Assembly: GCA_937127125.1 (NCBI GenBank)
Contig: CAKZLO010000034.1
Coordinates: 391,257-455,256 of the forward strand
DNA: 64,000 nt
Direction of reading: 5' to 3'
Origin: an uncultured Ardenticatenia bacterium
GTDB lineage: Bacteria; Chloroflexota; Anaerolineae; 4572-78; NAK82
The notes beneath the pieces were generated by a model. That model searched no databases. It had not been told where the DNA came from and worked only from the letters and a program-made list of their open reading frames with translations. Positions within the stretch are counted from its first letter, which is position 1; each line of letters starts with the position of its first letter. Shown here piece after piece: positions 24,506 to 32,833 of this stretch. Position numbers and translations under genes: made by a program.

Positions 24506-25486
24506 ATGGCACAATTTATCATACCTAAACGGGATGAAACCAAGGAAATGCGCTATCAGATGGGGTACGCCTTGGCAGATCTGGCGTACGAATATGACAG
24601 GATCATCGCGGTTGACGCCGACCTTAGGAGCTCCTCTGGTCTGCACATATTCGAGCACTTTCACCCGGCGAAGCTGGTTAAGGTTGGTATTGCTGAGCAG
24701 AATCTGATAGCTGTGGCAGCGGGCCTTTCTCAGGAAGGGTATATCCCATTTCCATGCACCTTTGATGCCTTCAGTCGACGCTTTATGGACCAGCTGTATG
24801 TGACTGTTGCCTACAGTAACCTCAATGTTAAGGTACTTGGCGCTTACCCAGGTTTGTTCACCGGCAAAGCAGGTGCCACACACCAGAGCGATAAGGAGTT
24901 GGGCTTGATCCTGCGCATTCCGAACCTCACGGTGATTGAGCCAGGGTGCAACTTGGAGATGGCTCAGGCGCTGCGTAGCAGTGTCGAAAAACCTGGACCG
25001 TTCTACTTCAGGATCGTGCGATGTGAGGTAGAGTACAACGAAATCTTCGAGGGCTACAAGTTCGAGATCGGCAAGGGCGTGACGGTGTGCGACGCGGGTG
25101 CAGATGTTGGCCTGGTGTGTACTGGCTACATGATCAAGACAGCCAAGATTGCAGCTCAGAAATTAGCGAAGAAAGGTATTGGTGTACGGGTGGATCATCA
25201 CCCAACCTTGAAGCCCTTCGATCGAGATTTGCTCTACGACTTGGCTAAACGGGTATCGTGTATTGTTACTCTGGAGAACCACTGCACGAGTGGGGGATTG
25301 TTCTCCCTGGTTGCCGAGGCTCTGGCTGCAAAGGGGATTGGCGTGCCAGTAGGAGCCATCGGGACGGACCCTGAAGACTTCATTCATACAGGACACGTGA
25401 ACGATTTGCTCTACAGATACAAGATGACCTCGGACGATGTCGTGGAGAAAGCTCTTGACTTCCTCAATCAGAGAAGCAAGGTGTAG
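24506..25486 (+). CDS. Transketolase, C-terminal subunit
   Basis: The 326-residue second half, carrying the pyrimidine-binding and C-terminal domains. GIAEQNLIAVAAGLSQEGY has the catalytic Glu that activates TPP. FDAFSRRFMDQLYVTVAYSN and GKAGATHQSDKELGLILRIP form the substrate channel, with His residues in the last. LENHCTSGGLFSLVAEALA marks the C-terminal domain. AGGAGG lies 5-6 nt before the ATG. It is the last gene of the operon; the next gene is convergent. Confidence 0.93.
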   Translation: MAQFIIPKRDETKEMRYQMGYALADLAYEYDRIIAVDADLRSSSGLHIFEHFHPAKLVKVGIAEQNLIAVAAGLSQEGYIPFPCTFDAFSRRFMDQLYVTVAYSNLNVKVLGAYPGLFTGKAGATHQSDKELGLILRIPNLTVIEPGCNLEMAQALRSSVEKPGPFYFRIVRCEVEYNEIFEGYKFEIGKGVTVCDAGADVGLVCTGYMIKTAKIAAQKLAKKGIGVRVDHHPTLKPFDRDLLYDLAKRVSCIVTLENHCTSGGLFSLVAEALAAKGIGVPVGAIGTDPEDFIHTGHVNDLLYRYKMTSDDVVEKALDFLNQRSKV

Positions 25487-25578
25487 CGAGTCAGTAGTGC
25501 CCTGAATTGGATAGTGGGGTGATACCGGAACAGGAAAGAGCTCCTCCTAGTGATTATGTGAGTATTATGTGAGAAGTC

Positions 25579-25605
25579 GAAAAACTGCGCAGCCTGCTCC
25601 GCAGT
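25579..25605 (-). terminator. Terminator of the glyA-gcvT fusion gene
   Basis: On the minus strand ACTGCG, a 10-nt loop, CGCAGT, then TTTTC, starting 9 nt after the stop codon. The stem is short but correctly placed. Confidence 0.45.
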
Positions 25606-25613
25606 CGACCGTT

Positions 25614-28600
25614 CTATTCTTCTTTCGCGCGCCGGAAGCGCGGCAGAACTGTTGCCGTGTAGTGCAATGCTACCTCGTCACCAAGCTGTAGAGATTTCAG
25701 GTCAGCGCAACTCTTGTGTGCTGGGTTGAAGATCCCGATGCGTGTCCCTGTTTCTGCGTGGCGCTGCTCGACATAGGCCATACCTATTAGGAAGCCGTCC
25801 AGCCCGGCCGCACATGAAGTCACCCAACCAATCATACGTCCGCGCGCATTGACTACAGGGTACCCCATTTTTGGAGGGGGCACCCCTTTCTCATTCATGC
25901 GGAAACGCACTATCGTCATCGAGTTATGGCGCATTCTGGTTATAATCGCTCGACGTCCTACAAAGAACGGTTTATGTAACTTGACATAAGATCCAAATTC
26001 GGCGGCGAAGGGGTCAATGTCGTACGGGCCGGCCAACTCGTGACCGTAGAGCGGCAGGCCAGCCTCGGTACGCGTTGAATCGCGCGCTGCCAGGCCGGCA
26101 GGCTGCACGCCCAGATCAGCGCCAATCTCCAGGATACGTTTCCACAACAATGGCGCATGCGTGGGATGCACAAAGATCTCGTAGCCTATTTCTTCACCCG
26201 TATAGCCTGTGCGGGCGATGATCACATCCAGTCCAGCCAGACGGCCGCACATTAGTGCGGTGCGCGGAAGGCGCTCCAAGCCACAGCGTGTCGCCGGATC
26301 ATCTGCCAAGCGCAGCAGCATATTTCGCGATTGCGGCCCCTGTAAAGCGAGATCCACGCGCTGCTGCTCGCCCCATTGGGCATCCTTCAGATCCTGCAGC
26401 GTGGCCGATGCCTCGATCGTCTTGCCAGGCGCCTCGCGGTCCAGCACTACAGCACGTTGGTTAACCGCGTTCAGCCAATCCCAATCCTTTTCCGCGTTTG
26501 CTGCGTTGACCACCACCAAATAGTCATCGGCGCGCAGGCGGTACACCATAATGTCATCAAGCACGTGACCATCTGGGTCGAGCAGATAGGAGTATTGCGA
26601 CTGACCGTCTTCCAGCCAGGCAACATAGTTGGTTGTCACTGCATCCAGGAAAGAAGTGGCGTGCGGCCCGCTAACGCGCAATACACCCATGTGCGAGACA
26701 TCGTATAGCGCAGCCGTCGTGCGTGTGGCCCGATGTTCGTCGGCGACGCTGGAGTACCACAAGGGCATTTCCCAGCCAGCAAAAGGTGCCAGGTGGCGTG
26801 TGAGCTGCCGATGCTCCTCGTAGAGGCAGGTGCGCTTAAGTGTTGCCTCATTGGGTGGCTGCCAATGCCACTCGCTGCGCGGTTCTTCCGGCGTAGCAGG
26901 AGGTAAGCTGTGCTGACCGATGAAATACAGCTTTTGCAATGCAAAGAGGTCGCGATGGCCAGCGTGGTACAGATTTGCCCCGGAGCGGTCTTCCCCGTGT
27001 TGCCATATGGGTGTATCTTGCTCGCGGACAAATGACAACCAGCGATTCGCGATAGTATATACCTCTTCCATCTCTTTCTTGAGCTCATCCGCTGTCAAAT
27101 CGGCTACTACTACCGGACCTTCCACCTTGGCGAACAGGTCCTGAGGGTCGAATAACAGGTAACCATCCGACAACCCGCGCAGCCACGCCTTAGTCCGTTC
27201 TACAACATTTCTGTGTACCGCCAGCAGGTAGCGTGCGCGGCCGCGTGGGTCGGGGGGTAGGGCACTGACGAAGATGTCATCCAACACGCGACCGTCGGGC
27301 TCTAGCAGCAGCGTGCGGCACGCTTCTCCCACCGACAGGCTGCTCAGGTCGGAAGTGGTCACCTGCTGCATAAAGGCATGAGCGCGCCCACCAATAATAA
27401 GCAGGGCACATCGTTCCTGCTCCTCTGGTTCACGTGCTTGGGATAAAGCATTTGTCGCCTGCTTGGACATTGTAGAAAAGTGTGGGTAGCCACTGCGCGG
27501 TGCTGGCAGTTGGGGTGGGAAAGCATCTACCAGCTGCGCTACGTCGCGTTGCACTGCCTCCAGGATGTCCAGGGCGATCTTGCCGCGCGGCAGCGGGCCA
27601 GTGATACCTTGATAGGTAAAAGGGTGTACGGCACTGATTATGCGATAAATGCAGTCTGCAATAGTGTCCATCTCGGCAGTGCCCATGCCGCGCTGGGTGA
27701 CCCATGGTGTGCCAAGCCGCACGCCACGCGCCTGAGCAGTGACATGATCACCGGGCAGAGTGTTTTTATTAGCTACCAGGCCGCATAGCTCTAGTATGCG
27801 CACCACAGTCTCGCCTAGCAGAGGATAGCCATCGGCGCCTTTGATGGGGCGCAGATCTACCAGCAACATGTGGGTATCGGTGCCACCGTAGGCTAGCTTA
27901 AGCCCACGCTCCTGTAAGGCACGAGCGAGGGCTTGGGCGTTGGTGACGATTTGATGCATCATCGCTTTGAACTCTGGCGTGGCCGCGATCTTGAATGCAA
28001 CAGCCATTGCAGCAAACTTGTTAGGATGAGGACCCCCTTGGGCACCAGGGAAGACAGCAGCATCCACGCGTCGTGCTTTTTCCGGATCTGTGGTCATAAT
28101 CACAGCACCGCGTGGACCACAGATTGTCTTATGTGTGGTGAATACGATCACGTCGGCTAGGCCGACCGGATTGGGGTACACGCCTGCGCTCGCCAAGCCG
28201 GCCGGGTGGGCGATGTCTGCCATTAGGAGCGCGCCGCAGGCATCGGCAATCTCTCGGAAACGCCTCCAGTCCGGTGCCCACGGGTAGGAAGTAAAACCGG
28301 CTACGATCATACGCGGACGATGCTCCAGTGCCAGCGTCATGATAGCGTCATAGTCCAAGCGTTCTGTGACCGGATCAACACCGTAGGAAACGATGCGATA
28401 GCGACGGCCAGATATGTGGAATGGGCTGCCATGCGAAAGATGACCACCCTGAAAGAGGTTCATGCCCATCAACGTGTCGCCAGGTTGCAGGAAGGCATCA
28501 TACACTGCTAGGTTTGCCGCTGCTCCCGAAAGAGGCTGCACATTGACATAGATGTGTTCGGCTGGTACCTCTGGTGTGGCGAACAACTCGGCACAGCGAC

Positions 28601-28937
28601 GTTGCGCCAGCGTTTCAACAAAGTGCACGTACACGGTGCCCTTGTAGAAACGACGGTCGGCATAGCGACGATAATGGGCTAGCTGGTGGTCGAACTCCAG
28701 CAAGAGGTCAGGAGGAACTTGCATCATCCATGTGGGTGGATAACCCTCAGCATACACATTATTGAACACCGAGCCAAGCGCTTGTAGTACAGCTGGCGGG
28801 GCAATACTTTCCGAGGGGATTAGGATGATCTGGCGCGCCTGGCGTTCTGTCTCCAGAGCGATCAACCGTGTGACATCTACGTCAATGTCGGTTAGCTCTG
28901 CGGTCAGGAAGCGGTGTGCGTACACAGCGTTCTCCAT
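25614..28937 (-). CDS. Serine hydroxymethyltransferase - aminomethyltransferase fusion
   Basis: An 1107-residue fusion. Residues 1-445 are SHMT, which makes glycine and methylene-tetrahydrofolate from serine: IPSESIAPPAVL, YAEGYP, and the PLP lysine K270 in VFTTHKTICGPRGAV. Residues ~698-1100 are GcvT, the T-protein of glycine cleavage: HLAPFAGWEMPLWYSSV, ALYDVSHMGVLRVSG, RTGYTGEEIGYEIFV, RDSTRTEAGLPLYGHEL. In between, residues ~505-625 look like a partial second GcvT N-terminal fold (FMQQVTTSDLSSL, then EPDGRVLDDIFVSAL), perhaps a scaffold. Both enzymes share folate, so the fusion could channel one-carbon units. No gcvH or gcvP is nearby. The ATG at 28937 has an AGGAGG about 16 nt away, a long spacing. 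A promoter precedes it. Confidence 0.93.
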   Translation of the reverse strand: MENAVYAHRFLTAELTDIDVDVTRLIALETERQARQIILIPSESIAPPAVLQALGSVFNNVYAEGYPPTWMMQVPPDLLLEFDHQLAHYRRYADRRFYKGTVYVHFVETLAQRRCAELFATPEVPAEHIYVNVQPLSGAAANLAVYDAFLQPGDTLMGMNLFQGGHLSHGSPFHISGRRYRIVSYGVDPVTERLDYDAIMTLALEHRPRMIVAGFTSYPWAPDWRRFREIADACGALLMADIAHPAGLASAGVYPNPVGLADVIVFTTHKTICGPRGAVIMTTDPEKARRVDAAVFPGAQGGPHPNKFAAMAVAFKIAATPEFKAMMHQIVTNAQALARALQERGLKLAYGGTDTHMLLVDLRPIKGADGYPLLGETVVRILELCGLVANKNTLPGDHVTAQARGVRLGTPWVTQRGMGTAEMDTIADCIYRIISAVHPFTYQGITGPLPRGKIALDILEAVQRDVAQLVDAFPPQLPAPRSGYPHFSTMSKQATNALSQAREPEEQERCALLIIGGRAHAFMQQVTTSDLSSLSVGEACRTLLLEPDGRVLDDIFVSALPPDPRGRARYLLAVHRNVVERTKAWLRGLSDGYLLFDPQDLFAKVEGPVVVADLTADELKKEMEEVYTIANRWLSFVREQDTPIWQHGEDRSGANLYHAGHRDLFALQKLYFIGQHSLPPATPEEPRSEWHWQPPNEATLKRTCLYEEHRQLTRHLAPFAGWEMPLWYSSVADEHRATRTTAALYDVSHMGVLRVSGPHATSFLDAVTTNYVAWLEDGQSQYSYLLDPDGHVLDDIMVYRLRADDYLVVVNAANAEKDWDWLNAVNQRAVVLDREAPGKTIEASATLQDLKDAQWGEQQRVDLALQGPQSRNMLLRLADDPATRCGLERLPRTALMCGRLAGLDVIIARTGYTGEEIGYEIFVHPTHAPLLWKRILEIGADLGVQPAGLAARDSTRTEAGLPLYGHELAGPYDIDPFAAEFGSYVKLHKPFFVGRRAIITRMRHNSMTIVRFRMNEKGVPPPKMGYPVVNARGRMIGWVTSCAAGLDGFLIGMAYVEQRHAETGTRIGIFNPAHKSCADLKSLQLGDEVALHYTATVLPRFRRAKEE

Positions 28938-29002
28938 AGTCCGAATCTGAGTGCCTCCTGGGGGTAATGGGCCCTGCTAGGTGACCCTTTTGTAGGGCTG
29001 TC

Positions 29003-29032
29003 ATTGTACTTCAGCTACCCCCAATACGGCAA
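29003..29032 (-). promoter_or_regulatory. Promoter of the glyA-gcvT fusion gene
   Basis: On the minus strand TTGCCG, 18 nt, TACAAT, about 65 nt before the start codon. No glycine riboswitch motif was recognised in the leader. Confidence 0.45.
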
Positions 29033-29091
29033 CCGACAACAGTGGAAAGCGTTAGAGGAAGTTCAGATCGGAAATTCGGTCTGCACAGTGT

Positions 29092-29874
29092 CTACGGGAC
29101 AGCGATCACCATTATGATTAGTGATGCCAGAGACAGCAGCACCAGTGTATTCACAGTGCGTGTCAGCACCATTCCGGTTGTCATTTGGCGGAGTGAGGCA
29201 GCCATCAGGAACGACCAGGTGATAAACAATGTTGTGACGTCGATACGTGCCACTTCACCCCACATCGACCAGGTTCGCCAAGCCGCTGTCCCCAACGCTA
29301 ACGTGGCTGCTATCAACGCAACACGTACCATCCCTTCACCCAAACGTTCGGCCAAAAGTGGATCGGGGTGTTCTTCAGGACGGCACCTTCTTGTTATCAG
29401 TAGAAAGGCACCATATGCTATGCATGTTCCGCTAGCAGCCCCAGCGACTGCATCGCGAGTAGCTGCTAGAAGTGAGGCTATGGTGAGGTCGGGTGCTGGC
29501 TCTGTATTCCCCACCCAGAGGGTAGCTAACGCAGTGCCATAAGCTGTCACCGCATAGCCATACAGACACAATACTAGTAGTAGCACCCCGCCACGCCGTG
29601 CTAAGCCCATTTTTACGAGCAGTGCTATGAGCGCCAAAGGGGGAAGTAATATCAGGCGCCATGAAGGCTGGGGCCAAGTTGTCATAGCATAGGCACCCCA
29701 GCCAGCTGCGGCCAACAACATCCCGGCGCGTGACAGGATCTCGGTGGAGATAAATTGCGCAGGTGTCACCTTTGGGCAAAGCGCTTCGCGGGCATACAAA
29801 ACAAGTGCCGTTAACCACAGCAACATGGCCACCATTCCACCTGCTGTAAACACCATAGTTGTCTGGGTGACCAT
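29092..29874 (-). CDS. CcsA/ResC-like cytochrome c assembly membrane protein
   Basis: A 260-residue membrane protein with about eight helices, directly behind resB. In ResBC-type (system II) cytochrome c maturation, the ResC/CcsA partner carries a tryptophan-rich heme loop. Here the corresponding stretch is WRTWSMWGEVARIDVTTLFITW, a diverged version of the WGxxWxWDxxE motif in which the second Trp and the Asp-Pro-Lys part are replaced. So it may be a poor or altered heme handler. The start is ATG 29874, 4 nt after the resB stop, with AAGGA upstream. The assignment rests on position plus this weak motif. Confidence 0.65.
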   Translation of the reverse strand: MVTQTTMVFTAGGMVAMLLWLTALVLYAREALCPKVTPAQFISTEILSRAGMLLAAAGWGAYAMTTWPQPSWRLILLPPLALIALLVKMGLARRGGVLLLVLCLYGYAVTAYGTALATLWVGNTEPAPDLTIASLLAATRDAVAGAASGTCIAYGAFLLITRRCRPEEHPDPLLAERLGEGMVRVALIAATLALGTAAWRTWSMWGEVARIDVTTLFITWSFLMAASLRQMTTGMVLTRTVNTLVLLSLASLIIMVIAVP

Positions 29875-29878
29875 TCGA

Positions 29879-31363
29879 TTATTCCTTCTCGGCTGTGAAG
29901 GATGACCCCAGAGTCCGCAACCAGTCGAGTTGAGGTGTCTGCGGGGCAAGCGTGTCAACCCAAGTTGTCAAGCGGCAATACCCTCCTGCATCCATCGCTC
30001 GCACAACCAGCCAGACGGGGCGCCGTATTGTCAGCAGTATGCTGCCCACGGCAACAGTCAGCCAGCCCAGTGCTGCCACTGCCCACCACCAATCCTCTTG
30101 GATACGCAGCTGTACATCATAGCTAATGGAAACTTGGTAACGCACTCCTTCGAAGACCACCTCATCGCCGTTGCCAAGAGTGGTGACCCAAGCAGGTGTG
30201 GTTTCCACACCGCGGAAGAAGCTGAGCACAAAATGACCAGGCGGCGCATCTTGGCTTGTGGCACGCCCGACACGCAGGGTGATGTTCTGCGTGGGAAGGC
30301 TGGCGAAACTTGTGTTGCCTTCACCTAAAAGTGACAACCGTGCGTACGGGTACTGAGCACTTGCAGCAGGGGCAAAGGACCATAACCTCAACTCCTCTCC
30401 GCTGTGTGCATCGCTGGCAGTCACTTTCACCATTGGCACAATATTTACCACGGTCCACCACATTCCCTCGACTATCTGACCGGTGTGTAAGGGCAGCGCC
30501 ACTTCTTTGCTAGTGTGCGAAACTCCTTCGATGCGCAATCGCACTACGCCTTCGCGCGGATCGATGGGGTTGCCCACAATGTCAGCAGCTTCCATTTGCA
30601 GTGTGAGGGGTTTTCGGGCAGGCGCGGAGACTGATTGCCCTGGCTGTAACGTGAGCACAGACGCTTGCGCCAGCCAGCTGTGTAGTAGCAAGCCTACTGC
30701 CAGAAAAGCCAGACCGGCATAAACGCTGCAGAACGCCCACCAACTGGCATGCCAACGCCAGGCCAGACCTGCATAGGCCCTTTCCACGCTGAATACATTG
30801 AACCCTTGTTGCGCTAGCTGTTCCATTACGCGTCGGAAAACCTGCCCAGGTGCCTCTGTTCGCCCTAACGCTAACCCGAGCTGGCGACCCAGGGCAGGGG
30901 GCACCTCATATGCATCATTGATAAGACCTGGGCTTACATGATGCATACGGGTACGTTTCCACGCCACGGGCACCCCACGGTATAGCATGACCAGTGCGTG
31001 GATGAGCAGTAGTGCCAGAGGCAATCGCAGCCATGCCGAGGTACGTAGCTGGAAGAGACCGAATGCTCGTAAATCCTCTACCAATGGCCAAAGGAATTGG
31101 GGAATGCTTGCAACCCACTGGCTGTATGCCAGTGGATCGTCCAAGGAGTAAGGGGGTTGCGGAATAATGTAGCTGAGTCCAATGATGGCGCTCAGCCAAA
31201 TTAGGAGTACCAAAGTAAAGTGCGAATTGTTTAGCGTGCGCCACAGAAAACCGAGCAAATCGGGTGCTTCTGGCAGGCGTGCTTGTGCTCGATCCTCGGC
31301 AGGAGCTTCTGTGTGCCCTTCACCTACGGGGGACGGGTGGTTCAAAGGGTGTAACCTTCCCAC
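29879..31363 (-). CDS. resB: ResB-like cytochrome c biogenesis protein
   Basis: A 494-residue ResB/Ccs1-type membrane protein that works with CcsA to deliver heme to apocytochrome c outside the membrane. Three N-terminal helices are visible (TLVLLIWLSAIIGLSYIIP; LRLPLALLLIHALVMLY; YAGLAFLAVGLLLHSWL), then a ~220-residue external domain with FVLSFFRGVETTPAWV, and a final helix WWWAVAALGWLTVAVGSILL. This is the family layout. The frame starts at GTG 31363 with no clear Shine-Dalgarno site; the first ~35 residues are Pro/Glu-rich and may be untranslated. It forms an operon with the CcsA-like gene downstream. Confidence 0.82.
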   Translation of the reverse strand: MGRLHPLNHPSPVGEGHTEAPAEDRAQARLPEAPDLLGFLWRTLNNSHFTLVLLIWLSAIIGLSYIIPQPPYSLDDPLAYSQWVASIPQFLWPLVEDLRAFGLFQLRTSAWLRLPLALLLIHALVMLYRGVPVAWKRTRMHHVSPGLINDAYEVPPALGRQLGLALGRTEAPGQVFRRVMEQLAQQGFNVFSVERAYAGLAWRWHASWWAFCSVYAGLAFLAVGLLLHSWLAQASVLTLQPGQSVSAPARKPLTLQMEAADIVGNPIDPREGVVRLRIEGVSHTSKEVALPLHTGQIVEGMWWTVVNIVPMVKVTASDAHSGEELRLWSFAPAASAQYPYARLSLLGEGNTSFASLPTQNITLRVGRATSQDAPPGHFVLSFFRGVETTPAWVTTLGNGDEVVFEGVRYQVSISYDVQLRIQEDWWWAVAALGWLTVAVGSILLTIRRPVWLVVRAMDAGGYCRLTTWVDTLAPQTPQLDWLRTLGSSFTAEKE

Positions 31364-31403
31364 CTAACATCCATTCTTGCGGGTCACGCGGGAAAATGAG
31401 CAA

Positions 31404-31622
31404 CTATTGTCTGCTCTCGACCCCCTTCAGCTCAGCTAGACGGATGTAGGCCTGTCGGCGTGTTTCCTCAGCCGCACTGCGTGCTTCTTCTAGCGTTCTC
31501 TCCCAACGTTGCTGCAGGCGACGCCGCACCTCGCGACCAGATTGCGGCATGAACAAAACAGCCAGCCCCCAGCCCAATGCCAACCCGATTGCAAATCCTG
31601 CCATAAATTTAAAGAAGCGCAT
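31404..31622 (-). CDS. YtxH-like small membrane protein
   Basis: A 72-residue protein: one glycine-zipper helix (FMAGFAIGLALGWGLAVLFM), then PQSGREVRRRLQQRW and an amphipathic charged helix rich in Arg, Glu and Ala. The sequence G-x3-G-x3-G-x-LF-x-P-x-SG is the YtxH pattern, a stress-linked but uncharacterised family. ATG 31622 has GGGAG 8 nt upstream; the longer frame to 31652 is not needed. It lies 26 nt downstream of the MerR-like gene and 40 nt upstream of resB. Confidence 0.75.
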   Translation of the reverse strand: MRFFKFMAGFAIGLALGWGLAVLFMPQSGREVRRRLQQRWERTLEEARSAAEETRRQAYIRLAELKGVESRQ

Positions 31623-31648
31623 GGCTGTTGCTCCCTGAGATCGTGCGC

Positions 31649-32299
31649 TCAACGACCAATGCCGAACAGTCCACCCAAACAGCCAGAACGCGATTGTAAC
31701 ATCACCATTCGCTGCAGATCCTGCATCCTGGCCTCCAGCTCGGTCCGCAGTGCCTCACGGCGTGCCTCTTGCTCCCGTCCCAACTGTGCCATCTGGCGCT
31801 CCAATTCCAACATGCGCTCGCGCAAACGCGCATTCTCCTCCTTCAGGTTGAAGTTGTCCTGCAGCACGACTCCTAGCAGCTCTCGATTAGCTGCCTGACT
31901 GTTCAGCACTGCCTGCTGGCTGGTAGCTACATTGTGCAGAGTGTCACTTATAAAAGCAATAGCCGGCGCAATCGGCAGGGCAGGTAGGCCGGCAGCGGGC
32001 GTCTGCGTTTGGTTGTCACTCTCAGTCTCCACTGCAGCGGGCTGTGTGGCAGCCCGCAATTCGCTGAGGCGCTGCCGGACCTGGTCATGACTGAGCCCTT
32101 CGTTAAGTAATCCCTTTACCATAATCAGCGTGGCCAAGTCCTCATCTGTGTAGCGGCGTGGGTGCCCAGCGTCGTTTGAGCGTGCCTCTTGGGACAAGAA
32201 TTCGGCAAATTGGTCCGTCCATTGGTGCAATGTAAACGCTGAGACTTCCAGACGTGCAGCCACCTCCTGAGGATGACGATAATAGGTTAAGTCGGCCAT
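31649..32299 (-). CDS. MerR-like DNA-binding protein with coiled coil
   Basis: A 216-residue protein. Residues 5-75 form a MerR-type winged helix: PQEVAARLEVSAFTLHQWTD, RRYTDEDLATLIMVKGLLNE and the wing-end helix LSHDQVRQRL. A linker rich in Thr, Gln and Ala follows, then a long coiled coil (residues ~145-205: LQDNFNLKEENARLRERMLE and on). The last residues, SGCLGGLFGIGR, are Gly-rich. It would bind DNA as a dimer; no ligand domain is seen. ATG 32299 has AGGTGG about 9 nt upstream. Its neighbours are small envelope genes, so it may regulate them. Confidence 0.75.
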   Translation of the reverse strand: MADLTYYRHPQEVAARLEVSAFTLHQWTDQFAEFLSQEARSNDAGHPRRYTDEDLATLIMVKGLLNEGLSHDQVRQRLSELRAATQPAAVETESDNQTQTPAAGLPALPIAPAIAFISDTLHNVATSQQAVLNSQAANRELLGVVLQDNFNLKEENARLRERMLELERQMAQLGREQEARREALRTELEARMQDLQRMVMLQSRSGCLGGLFGIGR

Positions 32300-32354
32300 G
32301 CTTCCATTCCACCTTTCAGAGTCGGCGGTGGCAGCATCTCTAGCTACCACCCTC

Positions 32355-32717
32355 TCAATCATCAAGCACGCGGTAGGTTGTGTCTACCACTTCAGCTTCA
32401 TGGTCAGACGCGCTGTCATCCGTTGTCGATCCATATCGCAGCTGTTGTATCACTTCGCGCGGGCACAACGCCTGAAACAGGCTCAGCCCGATCAGCAAAG
32501 TCATGGCATCATCGAGCTGCCCCAGTCCTAGAATGGGATCTGGGGCTAAGTCAACAGGCGACAGGACGTATAGCACGGTGAGGACAGGGACGAGCTTTAC
32601 CCATAAAGGCACACGACGGTCAAACATCAGCCGCACGGTCAGGAGAATCTCCTGCACCAGTCTTGCCAAAAGACCTGCAGTATGGTGAATACCCATCCCT
32701 TGTCCACGCGATGGCAT
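32355..32717 (-). CDS. DUF1232 (YkvA-like) membrane protein
   Basis: A 120-residue protein with the DUF1232 core: LVPVLTVLYVLSPVDLAPDP followed by GLGQLDDAMTLLIGLSLF, which forms two short membrane helices around a conserved Pro-Asp turn. Function is unknown. It ends in an acidic tail. The AGGAG 7 nt before the ATG at 32717 selects this start over the open frame to 32768. The MerR-like gene begins 55 nt downstream. Confidence 0.82.
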   Translation of the reverse strand: MPSRGQGMGIHHTAGLLARLVQEILLTVRLMFDRRVPLWVKLVPVLTVLYVLSPVDLAPDPILGLGQLDDAMTLLIGLSLFQALCPREVIQQLRYGSTTDDSASDHEAEVVDTTYRVLDD

Positions 32718-32833
32718 TGCCATTCTCCTGGCGTTCCACACTGCTATCCAGCGCGTGTCTATAATCAAATCTAATTGTAATCCACATCACGCTAGAGGGC
32801 AAGGGACTGGAGCACAATGTAAACCCGAACTTT

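Noticed and set aside
28938-29091. Possible glycine riboswitch before the glyA-gcvT gene
   Set aside because: No tandem glycine aptamer core could be found; the region holds only a promoter and a short leader.
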